A DNA stretch of 5,518 bases from Armatimonadota bacterium (lineage in GTDB: Bacteria > Armatimonadota > Fimbriimonadia > Fimbriimonadales > Fimbriimonadaceae), in assembly GCA_023428805.1 (NCBI GenBank), contig JAEYWW010000042.1, forward strand, positions 1 to 5,518. Reading direction: 5' to 3'. Shown here piece by piece: positions 1 through 5,039 of the stretch (positions within the stretch are counted from its first letter, which is position 1; each line of letters begins with the position of its first letter). The notes under the pieces are model-generated. The model was not told where the DNA came from and ran no database searches. It worked only from the letters and a program-made list of their open reading frames with translations. Made by a program: the position numbers and the translations under genes.

Positions 1-45
1 GACATGGATTGTCCGACGCATCCGGTACTGGAGTTAATAAAGAAA

Positions 46-561
46 ATGAAGAGCATTCTCATTCTGGCCGCCATGGGCGGACTGGCCGCAGCCAGTTCCG
101 CGCAGTCGCTGGAATCCCCCACCAACCTCGCCATTCGACTGGGCATCCACTTCCCATTTGACGAGAATGTGCGCGACGCGTCCGGCAATCTCGTCAACGT
201 TGGCGTTGACTTCTTCCTGCAGCGCTCCCTCCTCAAGGGCGAGCGAACGGAGAGCTATTTCTCGGTGGACTGGCTCTCGAAATCGGGCAACGGCGACAAG
301 GGCAACATCTTCCCGATCCTCATCAATCAGCGATGGTATTCCCCGCAGGCTACGGGCGACGAGAATCGCACCTACTTCCATGCGGGAGTCGGCGCGGCTC
401 TGATGGACGTCGGAAGCAGCGACACCGTTCTCGCAGCCCGAATTGGCGCGGGCGTGGAGTTCAGCAAGCATCTCTTTGGTGAAGCGAACTTCCTGATCAC
501 GGGCGATGCTGACGGATACCGCGGCACCGGCATCGGCCTTCAGCTCGGCTACCGCTTCTAA
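46..561 (+). CDS. Small secreted outer-membrane beta-barrel protein
   Basis: The predicted product is 171 residues. It has a clear Sec signal peptide: MKS, a hydrophobic Ile/Leu/Ala/Gly stretch, then SSA-QS with likely cleavage after Ala19. The mature part is made of alternating short beta-like segments rich in Gly, Phe and Tyr and ends in GYRF. A terminal Phe in such a strand is the usual signal for the BAM outer-membrane assembly machinery. Size and pattern fit an 8-stranded OMP_b-brl/OmpW-like barrel, but I do not recognise a specific family or ligand. An in-frame ATG at position 4 would add 14 residues in front of the signal peptide, so I prefer ATG 46. A GGAG lies at 30-33, 12 nt upstream, which is rather far, and an A-rich stretch precedes the ATG. 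The TAA stop is followed within 14 nt by a strong hairpin. The gene converges on prcB. Barrel class is an inference from sequence; function is unknown. Confidence 0.8.
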   Translation: MKSILILAAMGGLAAASSAQSLESPTNLAIRLGIHFPFDENVRDASGNLVNVGVDFFLQRSLLKGERTESYFSVDWLSKSGNGDKGNIFPILINQRWYSPQATGDENRTYFHAGVGAALMDVGSSDTVLAARIGAGVEFSKHLFGEANFLITGDADGYRGTGIGLQLGYRF

Positions 562-574
562 GAAGCGCACGCAG

Positions 575-603
575 GCAGGCGGGAAGTTTGTCTTCCCGCC
601 TGC
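575..603. terminator. Rho-independent hairpin shared by convergent genes
   Basis: A perfect 12-bp inverted repeat, GCAGGCGGGAAG at 575-586 and CTTCCCGCCTGC at 592-603, surrounds a 5-nt loop. On the plus strand it is followed by a T-rich tail (TTCTTTATT, 604-612) and so terminates the barrel-protein gene. On the minus strand the stem starts 4 nt after the prcB stop codon (608-610), but the following bases are less T-rich. It therefore probably acts in both directions, more strongly on the plus strand. It sits exactly in the 46-nt convergent gap and closes the proteasome operon right after prcB. Confidence 0.85.
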
Positions 604-607
604 TTCT

Positions 608-1348
608 TTATTGGGCAAGCACTTTTTGGCAGAGGGACCGCACTTCCTCTTCCGACATCGTCTGCGCGCCATCTTTTGTCAGGCGGCAGATGAGGGGCGT
701 TCCGCCTCGGAACCCCCCGGTCGCGGAATCGAGGGATGCCGCAATATCGAGGATGCGGATTCCGTCTTCCAGCACTTCCCGTTCACTCCGCTCCGCCCAC
801 GGGCCTTTTGTGCGGATCAAATACTCGAATGCCCCACGGATTCTTTCGGAACCTGATCCCGCACAAGCGTAATCTGCATCCTGGAATCTCGCTCCCGCAG
901 TGTCGAAGAAGTACACCCCGAAGGAATCCGTGCGCGGATCATAGGCGGCGGCGATAGGCAGAAACACACCCACACCCTGCATCGCCATGGACATGTTTCC
1001 AGCCAAGGCACGAGAAATCTCCATCAGCTTGCCATTCGTTGAAATCGCCTGGAGATTCAGCCTCTCGTAAAATTTGAAGGAATGCCGGAGATAGCGGCAG
1101 ATTTCGAGGGATCGAGCGTAGGCGCCCGAGATGGCCACAACCGTGTGCGGATCAAGAACTTCGATCTTTTCGGCCTTCTCGTACATGATGAGGCTGCCCA
1201 TGGTCGCGCGGCGATCCGCGAGGATGAACGCGCCATCCTTCCAGCGAAGCGCCAGCACCGTTGTGCCGTGCACCTCGCCTTGAAGGCCCGTTTCGGGAGT
1301 CTTCCAGTCGACAAGCTGCGCGAAGCTGCGGGAATTGGCTTCAATCAT
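608..1348 (-). CDS. prcB: Proteasome beta subunit (catalytic)
   Basis: This is the N-terminal threonine hydrolase that forms the two inner rings of the bacterial 20S proteasome in the cytoplasm. The 246-residue product has a 28-residue propeptide ending in HG. Autocleavage there exposes the nucleophile Thr29 in GTTV. With Thr29 as Thr1, the conserved Asp17 is Asp45 (ADRR) and Lys33 is Lys61 (YEKAEK), exactly at family spacing. Downstream the family blocks NMSMAMQG (118-125), GSGS (164-167) and LDSATGG (206-212) align with actinobacterial PrcB, so the enzyme looks active. The propeptide is shorter than that of Mycobacterium PrcB. The ATG overlaps the UBact stop in ATGA and has no good Shine-Dalgarno, suggesting translational coupling that would link modifier and protease levels. 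It is the last gene of the unit. No alpha subunit gene follows; a terminator and a convergent gene do. Confidence 0.95.
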   Translation of the reverse strand: MIEANSRSFAQLVDWKTPETGLQGEVHGTTVLALRWKDGAFILADRRATMGSLIMYEKAEKIEVLDPHTVVAISGAYARSLEICRYLRHSFKFYERLNLQAISTNGKLMEISRALAGNMSMAMQGVGVFLPIAAAYDPRTDSFGVYFFDTAGARFQDADYACAGSGSERIRGAFEYLIRTKGPWAERSEREVLEDGIRILDIAASLDSATGGFRGGTPLICRLTKDGAQTMSEEEVRSLCQKVLAQ

Positions 1349-1548
1349 TCGCCAGATCGCTGGCGGTATTTCTTCGCCTGGTCGGGATCGACATTCTTCA
1401 TGCGCTTCAAAAGTTCATTGGGAGCCGCTGGGCGCTCGATTTTCGGCTTGTTTGGGCCATCCTCATCGCCGAGCTTGCGCTCAGGAGCGGGCTCAGCAGG
1501 CCGCGTGAGCCGATCGGGCGTCATTGAGACGATTTTTCTCTGATCCAT
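1345..1548 (-). CDS. ubact: Prokaryotic ubiquitin-like protein UBact
   Basis: This small modifier would be attached through its C-terminal Glu to substrate lysines to mark them for the proteasome. The 67-residue product is rich in Pro, Glu, Lys, Arg and Asp and has no hydrophobic core, so it is probably disordered like Pup. The last third matches the UBact signature: NELLKRMKNVDPDQAKKYRQ followed by RSGE. It lacks the coiled-coil and GGQ/GGE tail of actinobacterial Pup. The final codon is GAA, so the C-terminus is already Glu and no deamidation is required. Candidate acceptor lysines for self-modification include 25, 34, 36, 48, 51, 59 and 60. ATG 1548 has AAGAGGA 9 nt upstream (1558-1564) and overlaps dop by 28 bp. 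An alternative ATG at 1524 (MTPDR) forms an ATGA junction with the dop stop and gives 59 residues. The stop overlaps the prcB start. Family assignment is confident; the exact start is not. Confidence 0.9.
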   Translation of the reverse strand: MDQRKIVSMTPDRLTRPAEPAPERKLGDEDGPNKPKIERPAAPNELLKRMKNVDPDQAKKYRQRSGE

Positions 1549-3002
1549 CTGCAGAAGTCCTCTTGTGATTCTACGCCGAGAAGACCATCGTCGTACTCCC
1601 AGTCCGGCGGAAGCTGCGCTTCCAGAGAATGATCGCCGTCACGAAAAACCACGCTTCCCCAAGATGCCGTCGCCAAGTTCTGCCGAAGCCGGGTCACAGC
1701 CAGGCCGCGAGCGCGGGCACGCGTGGGCTCCATCACATTCGCCAGCCTCTTGTCCAACTCTTCCTGCTCAGGCTGCGGATCGACATACCCTCCTTCGACA
1801 AGCGCAGAAAAAAGGCTTTCGTCAGGGTCAAGCGAGGAATAGGACAGGTCGAGGGCCTGAAGATGAGGATCATCCCAGGCAATCTGCTCGGACTCCCGGA
1901 ACTGCTCGATGATCTGCCGCTTGGCCGCCCAGTCAACAGAACGGGCGAATTCCTCGGGATGACTGAATTGAATGCTCAGCAGGCGCCGCGCAGCACCGGC
2001 GATCTGCGCTTCCCCTTCGTCAAGTTCCAAGTGGTTTTCCGCAGCGTCTAGGAGCGATTCCATGATTTGGCGGGGAGTGGTCCAGCTTCGACCTTCCAGT
2101 TCGAGCCGTGGCTCTTCGTGCAGTGTGCGGCTGACGGTACGAATGGCGGCAACGGGGTCCAGTAAGTTCCAGCGCGGCAGCTTTCCTTCAATCTCCAGCC
2201 TGATTGCCCACTGCATCAATGCGGCTTTTCGGGCCGTGCATCCCGCCATCATGTTGGCATCAGTGGCGATCACGTGAACCCGAATCCACTTGCGACGATC
2301 CGCGTGGGGCTCATCGCGGGTATTGAAGATCGGACGGCGGGCCAGGGTCTCCGCATTCGCGCGCTCCATGAAAAAATCCGCCCGTTGGCTCATCTGAAAG
2401 TCGCACTTCGGGCCAGATTCGCTCCCAACTTTGCCCGCCCCGCAGACGATGATGCGAGATGCCAAGATGGGGGTCAGCGCGGCATAGAGCCTGTCAAAGC
2501 CAAGTTCGCGGGGGGCAAGATAGCTTTCATGGGTGCCGTAGCTCGCGCCGTGGAAATCTGTGTTGTTCTTATAGACCTCCACTTTGCGGCCTGATTCACG
2601 CTCGAATGCCTTGGCCGCCCGCCAAACCGCAAGCTCTCCCGCCCTGTCGTGCAAAGCCAGCTCCAGGGGGCTCCAGCATTCAGGAGTTGCATATTCGGGA
2701 TGCCCGTGATCATTGTAGAACCGCGCCCCGTTCGGAAGGATTCGGTCAGACCGCACATCCGCGTCCGGTCCACGCGCTTTGCCCGCATCGAACATCGCAT
2801 CCCGCTCATCGTAGGCGAGCGCTTTGAGCTGAAAGCCCCGAAGGTCGTTCCGAGGTGATTCAGAGCGGTAGTCCCAAACAGCAAGATGGTCGTCTGGATA
2901 ACTCCGGACGACCATCTGTGAGTCTTCGATCTGATCTTCCGCGCCTCTCCCCTCTACTGCAAGACCGTACTCGGTCTCGATTCCGCAGAGGATGCGGCGC
3001 AT
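1521..3002 (-). CDS. dop: Dop-type UBact/Pup deconjugase (PafA/Dop fold)
   Basis: This 493-residue member of the glutamine-synthetase-like PafA/Dop family would hydrolyse the isopeptide bond between UBact and substrate lysines. Known Dop enzymes also deamidate Pup-Gln. Visible family blocks are GIETEYG (7-13, metal-binding Glu9/Glu11), NGARFYNDHGHPEYATPEC (91-109) with the catalytic Asp98, KNNTDFHGASYGTHESYL (145-162), QMSQRAD (203-209), NTRDEPHAD (227-235, arginine finger-type region) and the C-terminal domain with TASWGSVVF. Dop is preferred over ligase PafA because residues 43-57 hold WDYRSESPRNDLRGF, the counterpart of the Dop-loop WDY..ESP..D.RGF motif that PafA lacks, and because the length fits Dop. 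A ligase or dual-function role cannot be excluded, since no second paralogue is in the window. The ATG starts 4 nt after the lipoprotein stop, with no clear Shine-Dalgarno, and the TGA overlaps UBact. Confidence 0.88.
   Translation of the reverse strand: MRRILCGIETEYGLAVEGRGAEDQIEDSQMVVRSYPDDHLAVWDYRSESPRNDLRGFQLKALAYDERDAMFDAGKARGPDADVRSDRILPNGARFYNDHGHPEYATPECWSPLELALHDRAGELAVWRAAKAFERESGRKVEVYKNNTDFHGASYGTHESYLAPRELGFDRLYAALTPILASRIIVCGAGKVGSESGPKCDFQMSQRADFFMERANAETLARRPIFNTRDEPHADRRKWIRVHVIATDANMMAGCTARKAALMQWAIRLEIEGKLPRWNLLDPVAAIRTVSRTLHEEPRLELEGRSWTTPRQIMESLLDAAENHLELDEGEAQIAGAARRLLSIQFSHPEEFARSVDWAAKRQIIEQFRESEQIAWDDPHLQALDLSYSSLDPDESLFSALVEGGYVDPQPEQEELDKRLANVMEPTRARARGLAVTRLRQNLATASWGSVVFRDGDHSLEAQLPPDWEYDDGLLGVESQEDFCRWIREKSSQ
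1558..1564 (-). promoter_or_regulatory. Shine-Dalgarno for the longer UBact start, inside dop
   Basis: AAGAGGA on the minus strand lies 9 nt before ATG 1548, within the last codons of dop. It supports the 67-residue form of UBact over the inner ATG 1524, which has only weak purine-rich sequence in front but sits in an ATGA stop-start overlap. Confidence 0.55.
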
Positions 3003-3006
3003 GTGA

Positions 3007-4311
3007 TCAGCGGCGGAAGGCGATGAACGTTCCCGTCTTCGGCAGCGTGAAGGATGCCGGAGCGGTGGTGACGTTGAAGTTGCCCTGCTTGATCAGACCA
3101 CCCTCCAGAGTGACACCGCTGACTGTGCCCGACGCCTTGTTCGAGCCATCTGCGTTGTCGATCTGATTGATCGGCCAAAGCTCAATGGTGCCGCTCGCGC
3201 CCGCAGTCTTGACTCGTCCCTGCCACATTCCGGTGACCTGCCCATTGCCGTTCCGGCTGAAATAGACAACCTGGAAGTCGTTGAGTCGGCGGCTGTTCGG
3301 GAAGACGATGGCGTTTGTTGGCTGCAGGTTGCTGAGAACCTCGGTGTGTTCCTTCCAGCGTCCCTGAAGCGCGGTGATGTTGGCCGCGGTGTTGCGCGGA
3401 TCCGGTTCAAGGGTCGTAAAGGTGCCCGGAAACGGAATTCCGTTCTGGGTGGTCGGAGCCTTGAGAATGCCGTCTTCGATCAGGATCGGCTCAAGCACGT
3501 TGAAGGAGCCGACTGCGTCGAAGCCGGCGCTCATCGCGATCTGGTCTCCCGTGAACATCACTCGCTCTGCGGCCTGACCATTCACCATGGTCGGGCGGGC
3601 GGCGGCGGCCATCGCGCTCAGGTTGAACGACACGTGGTCGCTCAAGAAGGCGTTCATGCGGTTGTCGACCGGATCGTAGTTCTCCAGCTCAAACACGCCC
3701 CGGTCAAAGACCACCTGGGTGCCGTCGTGGAAGATCGTCTGGTCGTTCAGGTTCACCTGAATCGTCACCTGGCGTCCCGGGTAAAGGGTCATGTCCAGGT
3801 CGAAAAGGGGAGTGACTTCAAACGGAGTTGTGAAGATCGTCCTGAATCCGCCGCCCGCCAATTCCTCGTCCATCTGGTCGATGCGGAGGGGGAACTTGGT
3901 GTACGTTTTGAACGCGGTGCCCGTCGCCAGTGTCGTGGCAAAATTGAACGAGTTGTCGGTGTATCCGTCGAGCGCAAAGCGCACATTCGTGCCAGTCTGG
4001 CTCGGGGGAAGGACATCGGTGCCTGCATTCTGCACGCTGATGTTCTTCAGGACAACGTACTGCGAACCGATGTCGCGGCGACCTTGACCCGAGAGGTAAT
4101 AAACCTGCACGTCGGTGCCAGCCGGGAGGTTGACTGTCGGCAGTCCTCCACCGGCGTTGCCGCCTGCATTTCCTCCGGCGTTTCCACCTGCGTTGCCGCC
4201 AGCATTCCCACCGGCATTTCCGCCTGCGTTGCCGGCATTACCGCCGCCTCCACCACCGCCACAGCCGATGACAACGGCCAGCGCCACGTATGCAATCCAC
4301 CACTTCCTCAA
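3007..4311 (-). CDS. Lipoprotein of unknown function with GGNA-repeat tether
   Basis: The 434-residue product begins with a short lipoprotein signal peptide: MRK, a hydrophobic stretch, then a VIGC lipobox with Cys17 as lipidation site. A run of seven Gly and eight Asn-Ala units spaced by Gly (about residues 18-56) follows and forms a flexible tether. The remainder is a beta-rich domain full of Thr, Asn, Gly and Asp. It contains no enzyme motif I recognise. The C-terminal part (about 325-434: GRWKEH, VVYFSRNGNGQVTGMWQGRV, GTIELWPI, SGTVSG) looks like a small beta-sandwich or lipocalin-like fold; this is a guess. The start codon is TTG, supported by AAAGGAG 7 nt upstream (4319-4325) and by the signal peptide beginning exactly there. 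It is the first gene of the minus-strand unit and ends 4 nt before dop. It probably resides in the envelope, so any functional link to the cytoplasmic proteasome is not obvious. Confidence 0.85.
   Translation of the reverse strand: MRKWWIAYVALAVVIGCGGGGGGGNAGNAGGNAGGNAGGNAGGNAGGNAGGNAGGGLPTVNLPAGTDVQVYYLSGQGRRDIGSQYVVLKNISVQNAGTDVLPPSQTGTNVRFALDGYTDNSFNFATTLATGTAFKTYTKFPLRIDQMDEELAGGGFRTIFTTPFEVTPLFDLDMTLYPGRQVTIQVNLNDQTIFHDGTQVVFDRGVFELENYDPVDNRMNAFLSDHVSFNLSAMAAAARPTMVNGQAAERVMFTGDQIAMSAGFDAVGSFNVLEPILIEDGILKAPTTQNGIPFPGTFTTLEPDPRNTAANITALQGRWKEHTEVLSNLQPTNAIVFPNSRRLNDFQVVYFSRNGNGQVTGMWQGRVKTAGASGTIELWPINQIDNADGSNKASGTVSGVTLEGGLIKQGNFNVTTAPASFTLPKTGTFIAFRR
4150..4242 (-). repeat. In-frame 12-bp repeats encoding Gly-Gly-Asn-Ala
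   Basis: Eight copies of a GCRTT-type core (coding Asn-Ala on the minus strand) recur at 12-bp spacing, with a 9-bp spacing nearest the lipobox. Copies differ at third codon positions (GCG/GCA, GTT/ATT, GCC/TCC/ACC), while the encoded amino acids are constant. This points to selection for a Gly/Asn/Ala linker. The total number could still vary among strains by slippage. It lies within the lipoprotein gene just after the lipidation cysteine. Confidence 0.85.
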
Positions 4312-4318
4312 GGCAAAG

Positions 4319-4325
4319 CTCCTTT
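4319..4325 (-). promoter_or_regulatory. Shine-Dalgarno that fixes the TTG start of the lipoprotein
   Basis: AAAGGAG on the minus strand lies 7 nt before TTG 4311. No in-frame ATG gives an intact signal peptide, so this strong ribosome binding site together with the lipobox position decides the non-ATG start. Confidence 0.8.
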
Positions 4326-4329
4326 ACTC

Positions 4330-4374
4330 AAAAATGCAACATTCAGGTTGCCGCCGGATGTTGTTCTATCCGGC
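4330..4374 (-). promoter_or_regulatory. Tandem hairpins plus U5 in the proteasome-operon leader
   Basis: Read on the minus strand, a 7-bp stem GCCGGAT/ATCCGGC with an 8-nt loop (4374-4353) is followed one base later by a 5-bp stem GCAAC/GTTGC with a 6-nt loop (4351-4336). After one further base come five T residues (4334-4330). This sits just upstream of the Shine-Dalgarno of the TTG-started lipoprotein. The arrangement resembles a weak attenuator or a leader structure controlling entry into the operon. Alternatively the longer palindrome could be a protein-binding operator. The inverted repeats are real in the sequence; the function is inferred. Confidence 0.4.
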
Positions 4375-4453
4375 TCGCGGCACACGCGGAAAAACAGCCC
4401 GCAAAGATGCCGCGCCTATCGTACTCCATTGGACGCAGCTTTGTCGCTGATAA

Positions 4454-4473
4454 GTTCGGGTTTCTGCCCGAAC
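4454..4473. promoter_or_regulatory. Inverted repeat upstream of the DUF177 gene
   Basis: GTTCGGG (4454-4460) and CCCGAAC (4467-4473) form a perfect 7-bp inverted repeat with a 6-nt spacer. It overlaps the 3' end of the candidate plus-strand -10 box and lies 35 nt before the DUF177 start. It may be an operator at the transcription start or a 5' leader hairpin. No T-tract follows on either strand, so it is not a good terminator. Confidence 0.4.
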
Positions 4474-4508
4474 GTTCCTTATGGCGGACTGGTAAACTCT
4501 TTTTTCCC

Positions 4509-5039
4509 ATGAAGCGGGAAACTTTCCTGGACCTCAATGAGGCGCTCCAGAATCCCGGCAAAAAACTCCTCTTTGCCGTGAGCACAGAACTTGAAGATGA
4601 GGAGGACCTCGACCTCCTTGAACCGCTTACGGGAGAAATCGAGGCCATCAGCACGGGCAACGTCCTGCTTTTGAACTCAAAGTTGAAGACGACGCTCGTC
4701 ACGGAGTGCGCGCGATGCGGAACGCCGATCAACCTTGTTCTCGACTTCAAGATGGAGGATCAGTTCGATGTGGAAGGCGTTCCGAGCTGCTATGCGTCGG
4801 ACGGCTACGCGCACGTTGTCACCGATGAGCCCTATCCGGTCTTTCAGGGCAATAATCTCATCCGCGATGCCTATCTGCGGCAGGGACTGCTGCTGAACAT
4901 GCCCCTGCAGCCGCTCTGCACAGATTCTTGGGAAAAGGATTGTCCGAACGCTCCCAAGCTTCCTGAATCGAAAATTGAGGAGGGCCACCCCGCAATGCAG
5001 GCCCTTCAGAAGCTGAGGCACGACGAGGAAGACGAGTGA
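4509..5039 (+). CDS. yceD: DUF177 / YceD-family protein
   Basis: The 176-residue product matches the DUF177 (YceD/YlbN) family, which is linked to 23S rRNA accumulation and ribosome assembly in bacteria and plants. Diagnostic features are a first cysteine pair, ECARCGTPI (Cys67, Cys70), an acidic central part (FKMEDQFDVEG), a helix before QPLCTDSWEKDCP (Cys137, Cys145), and a C-terminal HPAMQALQKL corresponding to the family's D-P-R-x-x-x-L-x-x-L end. The second cysteine cluster is reduced to two residues, so metal binding would use Cys67, Cys70, Cys137 and Cys145. ATG 4509 begins the family's normal N-terminus. The open frame extends upstream to 4290, but that part has no family similarity and overlaps the lipoprotein start. 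There is no good Shine-Dalgarno, only a T-rich stretch, so a short-leader or leaderless mRNA is possible. Its stop overlaps the plsX start. rpmF, the usual neighbour, is missing. Confidence 0.85.
   Translation: MKRETFLDLNEALQNPGKKLLFAVSTELEDEEDLDLLEPLTGEIEAISTGNVLLLNSKLKTTLVTECARCGTPINLVLDFKMEDQFDVEGVPSCYASDGYAHVVTDEPYPVFQGNNLIRDAYLRQGLLLNMPLQPLCTDSWEKDCPNAPKLPESKIEEGHPAMQALQKLRHDEEDE

Larger units (their letters stand above)
4312..4508. promoter_or_regulatory. Divergent intergenic region with candidate back-to-back promoters
   Basis: This 197-nt gap separates the proteasome-operon lipoprotein (minus) from the DUF177 gene (plus) and must hold both promoters. For the plus strand, TTGGAC (4429-4434), a 16-nt spacer and TAAGTT (4451-4456) form a weak sigma-70-like pair. 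For the minus strand, GCGACA (complement of 4442-4447), an 18-nt spacer and TACGAT (complement of 4418-4423) form another. The two would overlap, so the units could compete or share regulation. A further -10-like TAAACT at 4493-4498 could give a nearly leaderless DUF177 transcript. All are visual matches to consensus only, and no conserved gene is seen here. Confidence 0.35.

Noticed and set aside
4..45. Upstream ATG for the barrel protein
   Set aside because: It would place 14 polar residues in front of a standard Sec signal peptide that starts at ATG 46.
34..672. 212-codon minus-strand open frame across the barrel gene and terminator
   Set aside because: It is antisense to the signal-peptide gene, crosses a strong hairpin and overlaps the end of prcB. 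Its composition is Arg/Ala-rich without structure.
1345..1548. Assignment of the small modifier as canonical Pup
   Set aside because: It lacks the acidic coiled-coil segment and the GGQ/GGE tail of actinobacterial Pup. The LLKRM..VDPDQAKKYRQRSGE tail is UBact-type.
4150..4242. Possible CRISPR or intergenic tandem repeat
   Set aside because: The 12-bp units have no spacers and lie in frame in a coding region, encoding a regular Gly/Asn/Ala linker.
4290..4508. N-terminal extension of the DUF177 frame
   Set aside because: The 73 extra residues match no family, overlap the divergent lipoprotein start and cross the intergenic promoters and hairpins. ATG 4509 starts the normal family N-terminus.
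3346..4512. Long 388-codon plus-strand open frame opposite the lipoprotein gene
   Set aside because: It is antisense to a gene with a clear signal peptide, lipobox and Shine-Dalgarno, its product has no recognisable domains, and it overlaps the DUF177 start. It is a by-product of GC-rich codon use.
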